Shown: piece by piece, positions 12,755-21,113 of the stretch | Layout: each line of letters opens with the position of its first letter | How positions within the stretch are numbered: the first letter of the stretch is position 1 | Virus record (IMG/VR): IMGVR_UViG_3300033149_004827 | Location: 1-42,983 of that record | Reading direction: 5' to 3' (one strand) | Source: a virus | DNA length: 42,983 nucleotides | Program-made: the position numbers and the translations under genes | Notes under the pieces: model-generated | Seen by the model: only the letters and a program-made list of their open reading frames with translations | Databases searched by the model: none | What the model was told of the DNA's origin: nothing

Positions 12755-14738
12755 GAATTACATTCACATCCCTGTGCGTGATGCCGACGACTTCGTGGAG
12801 GATTCGTTTCGCACAATAACGCTCTCTGAAAGCGAGGGGATCAAAGCGGTGATAGGTCATCTGAAAAGTGATCCTGATGGCCCCACGAAGGTTCAGAAGT
12901 ACCTGTTCGACCGCGAAAAGTGGAGTTTGGAAGAGGCTCAAGAGTGGGTCGACGAGCACAAAGAGGATGTGCTCAATACTAATAGTACAGGAGGAGAGAA
13001 TATGGATGGCGTGACTGAAGAGACCATTCCTGTGCACGCGACCAAAACACATCGCGAGTCTCGCGTCAAGTTCCTAACGACACCGACACTCGTGAAGGCC
13101 GCAAATGAGGAAGGGCGGAATCTCTACCATGCCTACTTCACCTCTGATGCACAGGACGAGGTGGGTGATATTATCACCCGAAATGCTACGGAGAAGGCAA
13201 TAGAGAAGTATCGGCAGTGGGGGAATGTGCGTTACATGCACCAGCCTCGTGCTGTAGGCAAGGTAACCCGCATCGGTGCCGGCGATGGCCTTGAGTGGAA
13301 TCAAGTGGAGTTTGAGATCACTCATGATGACGTTGCCAGGGACATTGATGCTGGTGTGCTGAAGGCCATGAGCGTCGGTATCATTGTCAATGATTTCGAC
13401 TGGATCAACAACGAGGAAGAGGAAGAGGAAGAGAGGGATGATGGCAAGAGCAAGTTCTTCTGGTGGCCCATGGAGATCACGGACTACGATCTGGTAGAGA
13501 TCTCAGTGGTTGACCATCCAGCAAACTACGATGCTGTTATCACTGGACAGGCTGGTGATGGCAAGTCGTTCACCAAGAAAGTGCTTTACCAATTCGATCC
13601 CGAGAGCGAGTTTGAGTTAGCGATGCAGAAATGCAAGCGCGACAAGAACTACGAAGTGGTCGTGAAGGGTGAATTGGGCCATCGCCGTATGTTGGTGCAT
13701 CGCAAGTCTGATGGCAAGCTCTTTGATATCGACGAGCAAGAAGGTATGCTTGACCGGGATCCAGAAGAGCTGAAGGCAGAGTGGACGACGGCTGAGATCA
13801 ATGACGCCAGAGATCTGGTGTTTGCCGTCGTGGAGGACACAGGGGAGAAAGACGATGATGGTAAGACGGTGCCACGCAGTGCCCGTCATCTGCCACATCA
13901 CGACCTTGACGCCGTGGATCACAACAACGACAATGTGGACCTTCCGCACTACCGCAATGCACTGGCGCGCGTGAACCAAATAGAGCCAGTTACCGATACC
14001 ATATCCACGGAAGAGCTACGCAGCAAGGCTCAGAGTCATCTTGACAGGCACAGTTCTGTCTTGGAGGACTCCCTAGGCATAAAGATTGACAACGAAAAGT
14101 TGTTGGATGAGGACGAGTGGGGACGTTTCTTGTCGTATGCCGAGGGGGAAATTACATGGCAGAAATGGGTCGAGTGGGTTGAGTCTGAGACCGAAACCAA
14201 AGATTCCGATGGTGCTGAACCACAAGGTGACGCGGAAGAAGCGCGCACGGACGAGGTGCCAGAGGAGAAGGGAGCGGACGACGCTATGGATAAGGTATTG
14301 GCTGGAATAGAAGAAATCAAGACCGTGTTGGGTGACCTGCCCTCAGCTGTTGGCGAGGCTGTCAAGGAAGCTATGGCGGCTGAGCCTGCCGAGCCCGTTG
14401 AAAATACAGGGCCCGTTGAGGATGCAGAAGTCACGGAGCCTGAGCCTGCGCCAGAACCTGCCCTCGAGGCAGAGATGGACAGGGCCACTGGGCCTACCTC
14501 GGATTACGACCAGTTGAACAAGTTCATCGAGACGTTTACGTCGATTATCGATGCGCTGAGCGACAGGATCTCTAATCTGGAGGCCGACCTGGAGGAGGCT
14601 AAGAAGCCGCAGGATCGCCGTGCTGGTGTACCCAATACTGACGAAGAAGAGAAGGCAACGGCTGAGATCAAGAGCGGGATGACCCGCGACGAGATGAAAA
14701 GCGAAATCGGCCGTGTCCTTCGACAACGCATCCGGTGA
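12738..14738 (+). CDS. Prohead maturation protease fused to a scaffold-like domain
   Basis: The 666-residue protein joins several parts. Residues about 20-80 contain a conserved phage segment (KYLFDREKWSLEEAQEWVDE). Residues about 95-275 are an HK97/XkdF-type serine protease: candidate catalytic His in YMHQPRAVGKV, candidate Ser in LKAMSVGI, and the hallmark VEISVVDHPAN. Residues about 370-445 hold a SARHLPHHDLDAVDHNNDNV segment seen in other phage head proteins. The C-terminal 200 residues are acidic, Pro/Glu-rich and coiled-coil (SDRISNLEADLEEAKK), as expected for an internal scaffold that the protease later degrades. It lies directly before the major capsid gene. An acidic run (EEEEEEERDD) sits within the protease domain. 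The protease call is strong; scaffold is inferred. Confidence 0.85.
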   Translation: MPEETENYIHIPVRDADDFVEDSFRTITLSESEGIKAVIGHLKSDPDGPTKVQKYLFDREKWSLEEAQEWVDEHKEDVLNTNSTGGENMDGVTEETIPVHATKTHRESRVKFLTTPTLVKAANEEGRNLYHAYFTSDAQDEVGDIITRNATEKAIEKYRQWGNVRYMHQPRAVGKVTRIGAGDGLEWNQVEFEITHDDVARDIDAGVLKAMSVGIIVNDFDWINNEEEEEEERDDGKSKFFWWPMEITDYDLVEISVVDHPANYDAVITGQAGDGKSFTKKVLYQFDPESEFELAMQKCKRDKNYEVVVKGELGHRRMLVHRKSDGKLFDIDEQEGMLDRDPEELKAEWTTAEINDARDLVFAVVEDTGEKDDDGKTVPRSARHLPHHDLDAVDHNNDNVDLPHYRNALARVNQIEPVTDTISTEELRSKAQSHLDRHSSVLEDSLGIKIDNEKLLDEDEWGRFLSYAEGEITWQKWVEWVESETETKDSDGAEPQGDAEEARTDEVPEEKGADDAMDKVLAGIEEIKTVLGDLPSAVGEAVKEAMAAEPAEPVENTGPVEDAEVTEPEPAPEPALEAEMDRATGPTSDYDQLNKFIETFTSIIDALSDRISNLEADLEEAKKPQDRRAGVPNTDEEEKATAEIKSGMTRDEMKSEIGRVLRQRIR

Positions 14739-14749
14739 GGTGTAAGACA

Positions 14750-16069
14750 ATGACTACCGAACTAAGGAAAGTGCTTCAGGCCACTACTGGAAGTGGCCAG
14801 TACCTCGTGGCTGAAGACCTTGAACCCTTGATTCGGCAAACCTTGCTCAATCTCAGCCCCCTGACCTCGATGGTGCCGATGGTCTCTGCGGATGGTCATA
14901 TCCATAAGATCACCCGCCGAACGGCACTGCCTCGTGGTCGCTTTGAGGGCGAGAACCCATCTCCTACCTATACTCAGTCGACTTATGACCGTCGGCAAGT
15001 GCAGGTCAAGATCCTGCGCGTGCACGGTCAGGTCACTGACTTCCTGGTTTCTGCGGCACGGTCCTATGCAGATGTCCTGGAAGAGGAGCTGATGGCCACT
15101 ATCGAGGGGTTTGCCGACGTACTTGAGTTTGCCACCATCTGGGGTTGCTCTGACGAGCTGTCCTTTACTGGTGACGCTATTCAATATCCAGGCTGGTATG
15201 CATGGTTGCTCAACGACGCTTCATCTACCAACGTGATAGATGTCGATGGCACTATCGCTTTGACAAACCTGGATTCTGCATTGGCGACAAGCAAGCTCAA
15301 GTATCGCCAAACGTTGAACGACGACTACGTGTGGCTGATGAGCCAGGACATGATCGACAAGGTCTCTGGCCTGCAAACACGTATCCAGAGAGAAGTGCCG
15401 CGCGTCGAGTACGAGGGCGGTTTCGTGATGACCACCTATAAGGGCATCCCGATCCTCCCGTCCAGCTTCATGGCACCTGCTTCTACTACAACCAGCCCAG
15501 CTGTCAGTGCTACTGGTGGAACAAGCGGTACACTGGATGATGACACCTACTACTACAAGATCGCTTCTATTACTCGCTACGGCGAGCAAGAAGCTGGTAC
15601 TGTCTCTAGTGGTGTCACACTGAGCGGTGGTGGGAACGGCAGTGTGGATCTGAGCTGGACTGCAGACTCTAATGCGGAGCTGTATGCGATCTATCGCTCT
15701 GACGCTACGAACAACAACGATGACGACTTCGATCTCGTTGACATCATAGCGGCTAAGACATATACCAATGGCGCGCCTACAGGTACCGCCACCACGTATA
15801 CAGACGATGGTTCGCAGACGGCGCTGACGACAGTTCATCCTCTTGGTTCTGGAGAGGAAACAATCGCCTTGGTCAACCTCAATCCAGAGCGCGGCATGTC
15901 ACGTGTCGTGCTGAATCCTGAATTGGGCGACCCGGTCGAGGCATTCCTTTCCTACGTGCCTGTGGTTGAAAACACGGACACACACCAGTGGCGACTGAAA
16001 TCGTATCATGCGATTCAGGTGCCTTGGGGTGCAGCCCATGCCGTCATCCGCCGAGCGACGCCGACGTAA
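14750..16069 (+). CDS. Major capsid protein with inserted Ig/Fn3-like domain
   Basis: The 439-residue protein follows the protease and has HK97-type features: an N-terminal arm (ELRKVLQATTGSGQYLVAEDLEPLIRQ), an E-loop region (PRGRFEGENPSPTYTQ), a spine helix (LEEELMATIEGFADVLEFATIWG) and a typical C-terminal strand set (WRLKSYHAIQVPWGAAHAVIRR). Between about residues 245 and 360 an insertion rich in Ser, Thr and Gly reads as an Ig or fibronectin-III-like beta sandwich (DDDTYYYKIASITRYGEQEAG ... ELYAIYRSD), probably displayed on the capsid surface. GAGGTG lies seven bases before ATG 14750. A strong hairpin follows the stop. Fold identity is inferred from position and pattern. Confidence 0.88.
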   Translation: MTTELRKVLQATTGSGQYLVAEDLEPLIRQTLLNLSPLTSMVPMVSADGHIHKITRRTALPRGRFEGENPSPTYTQSTYDRRQVQVKILRVHGQVTDFLVSAARSYADVLEEELMATIEGFADVLEFATIWGCSDELSFTGDAIQYPGWYAWLLNDASSTNVIDVDGTIALTNLDSALATSKLKYRQTLNDDYVWLMSQDMIDKVSGLQTRIQREVPRVEYEGGFVMTTYKGIPILPSSFMAPASTTTSPAVSATGGTSGTLDDDTYYYKIASITRYGEQEAGTVSSGVTLSGGGNGSVDLSWTADSNAELYAIYRSDATNNNDDDFDLVDIIAAKTYTNGAPTGTATTYTDDGSQTALTTVHPLGSGEETIALVNLNPERGMSRVVLNPELGDPVEAFLSYVPVVENTDTHQWRLKSYHAIQVPWGAAHAVIRRATPT

Positions 16070-16076
16070 GATAGTT

Positions 16077-16103
16077 AGGGGGAGGGTGCCAAGCCCTCCC
16101 CCT
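16077..16103 (+). terminator. Strong GC hairpin after the capsid gene, without U-tract
   Basis: A perfect 10-bp stem (AGGGGGAGGG/CCCTCCCCCT) with a 7-nt loop begins eight bases after the capsid stop. No run of T follows, so it is more likely a partial terminator or an mRNA 3'-end protector than a full stop. A similar hairpin follows the tail tube gene. Confidence 0.6.
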
Positions 16104-16118
16104 GCCACAGGTTGTGAA

Positions 16119-16508
16119 ATGCATTGGCTGAAGGCTGGCTTGGCGGCCCTCATTGGTGCTCTCCTTGCGGTCATGGGTGGCTGGGACTTGCCGTTACGTA
16201 TCTTACTAAGCATTATGTTGCTAGACATAGCCATGGGGACGCTACGCGCCATCGTGCAGCGGCGCGTTTCGAGTGACACCAGTTTCCGCGGCATTGCCAA
16301 GAAGGTGGGTGCCCTGATCTTGGTGGGTCTAGCCTATCAAGTCAGTCTGATTACTGGTGACCCAGCAATCAGGCGGGCAGTGATCTACTCGTTCGCACTT
16401 GCCGAAGGTTGGTCGGTGATAGAGAACGCTGCGGCGATTGACGTGTTCATCCCCGCTGAGATGAAGAAGATCTTCCGCCATGGCGGATCAAAGAAGTTCC
16501 TTGATTGA
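16119..16508 (+). CDS. Holin (toxin-secretion/phage lysis holin family)
   Basis: The 129-residue protein has three or four hydrophobic segments: LKAGLAALIGALLAVMGGW, ILLSIMLLDIAMGTLRAIV, VGALILVGLAYQVSLI and a weaker one around RRAVIYSFALAEGWSVIENAA. The pattern matches the phage_holin_4 family (also TcdE-like): an LLxDxxxGxxxA helix, a basic loop with S-x-x-FRGIAKK, and ENAAAI followed by a short cytoplasmic tail (MKKIFRHGGSKKF). It would make holes in the membrane to release the endolysin encoded at 4471-6042. Its place just after the major capsid gene, away from the endolysin, is unusual. ATG 16119 begins the first membrane segment; upstream codons lie in the terminator hairpin. Confidence 0.8.
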   Translation: MHWLKAGLAALIGALLAVMGGWDLPLRILLSIMLLDIAMGTLRAIVQRRVSSDTSFRGIAKKVGALILVGLAYQVSLITGDPAIRRAVIYSFALAEGWSVIENAAAIDVFIPAEMKKIFRHGGSKKFLD

Positions 16509-16541
16509 TTTTCCTCGCATTAAATCCAAGGTGATAGAACT

Positions 16542-16937
16542 ATGCCATACGGACTGACGAGAGTGCCGAAGGGCGAGAAGCCACGGACGGTGGCGTATGA
16601 GCGGCGGGACAAGGATGTGGTGCACCGCTACCGCGTGGTGCGGGATGAGATATACCTGCGTGGCAGCGAGATGAGCCTGGAGAACCAGATCAGGCGGCTG
16701 GAGGATGAGATTGCTGCAACCAGTAGCCTGAAAGCGAAACTTGATGCTTACAACTCGCAGTCTCTCAGTGCTAATGAGTTAGAAGCCTTCCTGAACGAAT
16801 TCGCGGCTATGCCACGCTTCCCGACTGCGTCTGGGGTAGATGAGCATCTGGCCGAACTGACAGTCGAAAGAGATAAGTTGCAAGCACTGCATGATGACCT
16901 GAACAAACTCAAAGTTGAGGCAATCGGGGGCGTCTGA
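16542..16937 (+). CDS. Coiled-coil protein of unknown function, head/fibre region
   Basis: The 131-residue product is basic at the N-terminus (YGLTRVPKGEKPRTVAYERRDKD) and becomes a coiled coil in the middle and end (ENQIRRLEDEIAATSSLKAKLD; AELTVERDKLQALHDDLNKLK). I recognise no family. The ribosome site GGTGAT lies six bases before the ATG, and the stop overlaps the next ATG in a TGATG junction, so it is translated with the 516-residue fibre-like gene. It may be an attachment or trimerisation partner of that protein. This is context only. Confidence 0.6.
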   Translation: MPYGLTRVPKGEKPRTVAYERRDKDVVHRYRVVRDEIYLRGSEMSLENQIRRLEDEIAATSSLKAKLDAYNSQSLSANELEAFLNEFAAMPRFPTASGVDEHLAELTVERDKLQALHDDLNKLKVEAIGGV

Positions 16938-18487
16938 TGGGGATCACGTATCCTAACACGTGGCAGGACTTGTCCTACATCTACACAGACGACGGTGGGG
17001 CGTTCTCGGCAAACAATGCGGGGAACACAGCGTTTGATTATTTCCCTGATGATGCCGCAGTAGATGATGCTTTGTATTTCGGGAAGTACGAACGGTGGGA
17101 CGACCTACAGATTTATGTCGGTACGGCGTTTACCGCTACTTCGGTGACGTTCGTGTGGGAGTATTATTCGATTGATGCAAGTGGGTGGGCAACATTGACC
17201 GTTACCGATAATACAAGTGGGTTCACGGTGTTGGGGCAAAATGCAATTGAGTTTGTCCCACCAGTAGACTGGGTACGGACTGGAATCAATGGCAAGTACG
17301 GAATGTGGGTACGGTGTCGCATATCCGCTATATCTGGCGTGACGGAGGGAGGAGCAAACTCCACCGGCAAGTGTCAATGTGGGAATAATCGTATACTGAT
17401 CACTGGTTATTCTGAGGGGACGCCAGCCACACCAAAGGACATATACGATGCCGATCAAGCCGCAGGTTGGGGCCTGGTCTCATTCACGAGAGGACGCGAG
17501 ACATATCATGGTGGCTACCAGTTTCTTGCCTCTGTACAGGTCGGTGATCCCAGTAACGCTGGTTACTTCAAGAATATGTACAGTTTCCTAGACTTCAGCG
17601 TCTTGGGACTGCGCTTCTACCTGCAGAATGCTGGCACGATAGTGCAGTTTGGAGAAAAGGTCGCAGCAAATGGCAACTTTGAATTTGGCCGAGGCGGCGG
17701 CGCGGTATATTTCGCAGGTTATTCTGTTGATGGGTTCCAGTCCGTAGATTCGAGTGGGCCAACGCTGAGGCTCTTCGGCGCATCTGTGTATACGGATGGA
17801 TCGCAGTATACCTTGTATAACGCTAAACTCCATTTAGAGTCTTTGGACTCTATCCTGATGAGGGGGACTACGGAACCAACGCTCGCGGTAGACATAGAAC
17901 ACTCCAACATCACCGCGCTCATTCTTAGCGAGAGCCCAACGACACTCTCGAACACAAGGATAACAGACCAACTCAAGTTGAGACAGAGTGGCACATTTGT
18001 GGGCCTCACTGTCTATGAGGTCGTATTCTGGCAGAATTACCCCAACACATCAACCTGCTATATGCGCAACTGCACTTTCACCGTGAAGACGTATGATATT
18101 ACGGGGGCGGATAGAGGCGTAACGGTCTATTATCAGTTTTCGTTTGACCTGAAGGTGATTGATGAGAATTTCAGTCCGATGGCTGATGCCACGGTGGTGA
18201 TGAAGGATCAGTATGGCACGCAGGTATTCTCAGTCACAACGGACGCGAGTGGGGACATCACGTCTCAGTGGGTGACGTACGAGAAGCGGGTGAAGATCAT
18301 TAATCCGCCAGAAGACACCGATACGTTCTATACTCCCCACACCGTCACCATCACATCTGCCGATGGGTCTCTGACCCGCACGATCCAGTACACGATGGAC
18401 AGAAAGCGGGAAGAGGTTGAGATGCTGAGCGCCAGTGGTGGCGGGCTGCTTACACACCCAGGCATGGCAGGAGGCATGAGGGCATGA
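16937..18487 (+). CDS. Fibre or spike-like beta-rich protein
   Basis: The 516-residue protein is beta-rich with few charged helices. Residues about 30-140 form a sandwich-like module (ALYFGKYERWDDLQIYVG ... GMWVRCRISAISG) that recurs in the distal tail protein at 38848-40959. The middle (about 190-400) has strand repeats reminiscent of a beta-helix (NAKLHLESLDSILMRG, SNITALILSESPTTLSNTRI). Residues about 410-495 resemble a carboxypeptidase-regulatory-like or Ig domain (DENFSPMADATVVMKDQYG). Overlaps on both sides (TGATG upstream, ATGA downstream) show coupled translation. It is probably a surface fibre or head decoration that contacts glycans. I cannot tell whether it is on head or tail. Confidence 0.65.
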   Translation: MGITYPNTWQDLSYIYTDDGGAFSANNAGNTAFDYFPDDAAVDDALYFGKYERWDDLQIYVGTAFTATSVTFVWEYYSIDASGWATLTVTDNTSGFTVLGQNAIEFVPPVDWVRTGINGKYGMWVRCRISAISGVTEGGANSTGKCQCGNNRILITGYSEGTPATPKDIYDADQAAGWGLVSFTRGRETYHGGYQFLASVQVGDPSNAGYFKNMYSFLDFSVLGLRFYLQNAGTIVQFGEKVAANGNFEFGRGGGAVYFAGYSVDGFQSVDSSGPTLRLFGASVYTDGSQYTLYNAKLHLESLDSILMRGTTEPTLAVDIEHSNITALILSESPTTLSNTRITDQLKLRQSGTFVGLTVYEVVFWQNYPNTSTCYMRNCTFTVKTYDITGADRGVTVYYQFSFDLKVIDENFSPMADATVVMKDQYGTQVFSVTTDASGDITSQWVTYEKRVKIINPPEDTDTFYTPHTVTITSADGSLTRTIQYTMDRKREEVEMLSASGGGLLTHPGMAGGMRA

Positions 18488-19353
18488 AACTGGCACTCGT
18501 GAAGGGCACAACCAGCAAGATCGTACACGTGTTCATCCTGGACTCCTCAGCCACCGATGGCTCTGGCCTGACTGGACTTACGTACAACTCGTCGGGCTTG
18601 GCCGCGTACTACATCCGACCAGGCGACTCATCACCGACTGCTATCACGCTGGCGACTGCGGCTGTTGGAACGTGGACAAGTGGCGGATTTGTGGAAGTGG
18701 ATGCCACGAACATGCCGGGCGTATATGAGATCGGGCTACCAGATGCGTGCCTAGCGAGCGGTGCAGACCAGGTAGTGATCATGCTCCAGGGGGCTACCGA
18801 CATGGCTCCCGTGGTGCTGGAGATCGAGTTGACGGACTTTGATCTACACACGGCCACAGTGACGGTAGGCACAAACAATGACAAGACGGGATACGATCTG
18901 AGTGCCGACCAGTCGGGTGTTACTGTTGGTGAGGTGAACACCGTCAATGACAAGACGGGTTATGCCGTAGATACGGTGAATGACAAAACTGGATACAGCT
19001 TGGCCGCTGATCAGTCTGGTGTTACAATTGGCACAGTAAACAGCATGGGGGATAAGACGGGCTACTCCGTGGATACTGTGAACGACAAGACGGGGTATAG
19101 CATCAGCGGGACCAAGACGACGCTGGACGATTTGAACGATATTGCAGCAACTGATGTGCTAACAGCAGTCGGAGAAGGCTCACTATCACTGGAGGCGATG
19201 TTGCGAATCATCCTCGCGGCCAATGCGGGGATAAGTTCTGGCGGCCGTACTACGACGCAGAAGTTCCGGGACGTGGCAGATACCAAGGATCGCATTGTGG
19301 CAACGGTGGACACGAACGGCAATAGACTGGCGGTGACGTTAGATGGCAGTTAG
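18484..19353 (+). CDS. Fibre-like protein with DKTGY repeats
   Basis: The 289-residue protein begins with a beta-sandwich-like domain (LALVKGTTSKIVHVFILDS ... VLEIELTDFDLH, residues 1-122). Residues 131-208 then contain five short repeats centred on N/G-D-K-T-G-Y, the kind of shaft repeat found in many phage fibre and head-decoration proteins. A helical segment and a C-terminal strand (RIVATVDTNGNRLAVTLDG) follow. The start overlaps the previous stop (ATGA). It likely trimerises with its neighbours to form a virion appendage. Repeat family recognition is good; position on the virion is unknown. Confidence 0.65.
   Translation: MKLALVKGTTSKIVHVFILDSSATDGSGLTGLTYNSSGLAAYYIRPGDSSPTAITLATAAVGTWTSGGFVEVDATNMPGVYEIGLPDACLASGADQVVIMLQGATDMAPVVLEIELTDFDLHTATVTVGTNNDKTGYDLSADQSGVTVGEVNTVNDKTGYAVDTVNDKTGYSLAADQSGVTIGTVNSMGDKTGYSVDTVNDKTGYSISGTKTTLDDLNDIAATDVLTAVGEGSLSLEAMLRIILAANAGISSGGRTTTQKFRDVADTKDRIVATVDTNGNRLAVTLDGS
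18874..19107 (+). repeat. Five DKTGY shaft repeats
   Basis: Five copies of (N/G)DKTGY occur at residues 132-137, 155-160, 166-171, 189-194 and 200-205 of the fibre-like protein. Spacing alternates between 11 and 23 residues, so the array has a short/long rhythm. Longer units carry LAADQSGVT or LSADQSGVT. Confidence 0.75.
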
Positions 19354-19495
19354 CCAGGATTACTCGGTTGCACTCTACTATTGGCCAATATACTACTGGC
19401 CTGACAACTACTGGCCCGACATAGACGTGGACATCGCAGACATAGAAGTCTCGGCTCAGGTTGTGACGACGGTCGAGACAGGCGTAGAGGAGTAG
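19343..19495 (+). CDS. Small Tyr-Trp-Pro-rich protein (50 aa)
   Basis: A short gene begins inside the end of the fibre-like gene and ends four bases before the next start. The 50-residue product contains a striking aromatic repeat, YYWPIYYWPDNYWPD, followed by an acidic beta-like stretch (IDVDIADIEVSAQVVTTVETG). Very short proteins with tandem YW or WP units occur beside phage head and tail fibre genes and may be anchoring or decoration peptides; I cannot name a family. The packing with its neighbours supports that it is real. Confidence 0.55.
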   Translation: MAVSQDYSVALYYWPIYYWPDNYWPDIDVDIADIEVSAQVVTTVETGVEE

Positions 19496-19498
19496 ACG

Positions 19499-19669
19499 AT
19501 GGCTGACAATGCAACGGTTACAGTGTCTCATGATGTAGTGACCAGCGTGACCGCTGGCAGTAGCGCAACCAACAGCGTTGCCGTCAGCGCAGATGTGAAT
19601 ATTTCCATCACACTGACATATGAAGCGGCAAACACCGTCACCATGACGATGTTTCCGTTGGGAGGGTAA
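19499..19669 (+). CDS. Small Thr/Val/Ser-rich protein (56 aa)
   Basis: The 56-residue product (start MADNATVTVSHDVVTSVTAG, end MTMFPLGG) is almost entirely alternating Thr, Val, Ser and Ala, the composition of an extended beta-strand or repeat. It sits exactly between two other small genes, with gaps of three bases and one base, which argues for a translated unit. No known family. It probably forms a complex with the neighbouring virion surface proteins. Confidence 0.5.
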   Translation: MADNATVTVSHDVVTSVTAGSSATNSVAVSADVNISITLTYEAANTVTMTMFPLGG

Positions 19670-19670
19670 G

Positions 19671-19958
19671 ATGGCGATAGACGTTGGAGACAAGGTTCGG
19701 CTGACAGCGGTGTTCAAGGACAGCGACGGCAATGAGATTGATCCGACGGCGGTTGCAGCCGAGGTGAAAGACCCATCGGGCAACACAGACAGTTACACAT
19801 ACGACCCTGGTGACATCGTGAAGAGCGCGACGGGGACGTATTACGTGGACATTGACATCGACGAGGCTGGCACATGGTACTATCGCTTCTATTCCACGGG
19901 CACAGGCAAAGCGGCTGAGGAAAGTTATTTTGTAGTATCAGATTCTAAATTCAGTTAG
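19671..19958 (+). CDS. Small Ig-like protein, probable decoration or fibre subunit
   Basis: The 95-residue protein reads as one bacterial-Ig-like beta sandwich: VGDKVRLTAVFKDSDGNEID, then AAEVKDPSGNTDSYTYDPG, then GTYYVDIDIDEAGTWYYRFYSTGTG. This pattern is common in phage proteins that coat heads or attach to fibres. It begins one base after the upstream stop, with GGAGGG ahead of the ATG. It is the last gene of the surface-protein cluster before the sugar cassette, so it or the capsid Ig domain could carry the glycan made by that cassette. That link is speculation. Confidence 0.65.
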   Translation: MAIDVGDKVRLTAVFKDSDGNEIDPTAVAAEVKDPSGNTDSYTYDPGDIVKSATGTYYVDIDIDEAGTWYYRFYSTGTGKAAEESYFVVSDSKFS

Positions 19959-19967
19959 GGGCGTAGC

Positions 19968-21113
19968 GTGCGCATAGTGGTGATGATCCCCTTGTTGAAG
20001 GGGCGAGTCTACGATCACAGGTTGAGGTTGCCATTAGAGCAACTGGAAAGGAACGGCAAGGCCGACATCATCTGGGCTGATAGCATTTCCGCAGTCCTGC
20101 ACGGCATCAAAGGCGCTGATATCTTCCTGTCCACGAGGCCAGCAGAGGCTGAGATGCTGTCTATCCTGGCCAAGTGCAAGCAATATGGCGTCAAGGTGGT
20201 TGTGGATATGGATGATGCCCTGCATGTCATCCCACACCGCAATCCATTCTACGTGGTTTGGGGAACTCAGATAGATATCATTGAGAAGTGGCAAGACATC
20301 TTGGCCAGCGAGGGAGTTGACATTCCTGCCATCGCCTGGGCCACACAATTTGATGCCCACATGGTAGCGCGCATGGCCAAGGGACGACTATATGTCCTAG
20401 AGCAGTGCCTGAAACAAGCCGATCTGGTGACTGTCACCTGTAGTTTCTTGGCCAACTTCTATAAGAAGCTGTTGCATCTCCACAATGTCAAAATCATCCC
20501 CAATTGCGTGTCTGAGGAAGAATTCCGCGGCATAGAAAGACGGGTAGCAGATGGCGGACGGGTACGCATCCGCTGGGGCGGTTCTCCTACCCACTATGAC
20601 GACCTGGCTATCATCCACGATCCTATGGCGCAGGCCATGAAGGCGTGTCCACATATAGACTTCGATACAGTAGGCCTATCACAGGCTGGCTATCATTTCA
20701 TGAACCAGTTGCCTCGCGATAGATTCACATGCCTGGACGCTAAACCACATCACGAATATATGCAGTGGTTGGCTGACGCAGACATCATCATCGCCCCCTC
20801 AGACAAAAGCAAGTTCTCTATGTCCAAGTCGGACCTGAGGGTGCTAGAGGCTGGCTATCTAGGTGTTCCAGTGGTCGCCAGTGCCGTAACCTATGGCGCA
20901 ACGGTGTCGAAATACAAAATGGGCATCGTGGTACGCAACCCGCGAGACTGGACCAAAGGCATTGTGTCGTTGGCAAGAAATCCTGCTATGCGAGATCGCT
21001 ATGGCAGGAATGGTCGTCATTACGTCAGGACTCATCGGACCTACGAGAGGCAATGGAGTTGGTGGTACAATGCTTATCAATCCCTCTGTGCTAGTGGTGA
21101 TACCGAGCATTAG
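19968..21113 (+). CDS. GT4-like glycosyltransferase (GT-B fold)
   Basis: The 381-residue enzyme opens the carbohydrate cassette. The C-terminal half carries the GT-B nucleotide-sugar signature: WADADIIIAPSDKSKFSMSKSDLRVLEAGYLGVPVVAS, with the glutamate of the E-x7-E-like pattern in the VLEAGYLGVP helix. The middle has a typical acceptor/donor hinge (VKIIPNCVSEEEF). The N-terminus is Rossmann-like with VVVDMDDALH. It would transfer a sugar from a nucleotide donor; which one cannot be read. GTG 19968 has AGGGG six bases upstream. The gene overlaps the GT75 gene by 44 bp. No membrane anchor or signal is visible, so it acts in the cytoplasm. Confidence 0.85.
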   Translation: MRIVVMIPLLKGRVYDHRLRLPLEQLERNGKADIIWADSISAVLHGIKGADIFLSTRPAEAEMLSILAKCKQYGVKVVVDMDDALHVIPHRNPFYVVWGTQIDIIEKWQDILASEGVDIPAIAWATQFDAHMVARMAKGRLYVLEQCLKQADLVTVTCSFLANFYKKLLHLHNVKIIPNCVSEEEFRGIERRVADGGRVRIRWGGSPTHYDDLAIIHDPMAQAMKACPHIDFDTVGLSQAGYHFMNQLPRDRFTCLDAKPHHEYMQWLADADIIIAPSDKSKFSMSKSDLRVLEAGYLGVPVVASAVTYGATVSKYKMGIVVRNPRDWTKGIVSLARNPAMRDRYGRNGRHYVRTHRTYERQWSWWYNAYQSLCASGDTEH

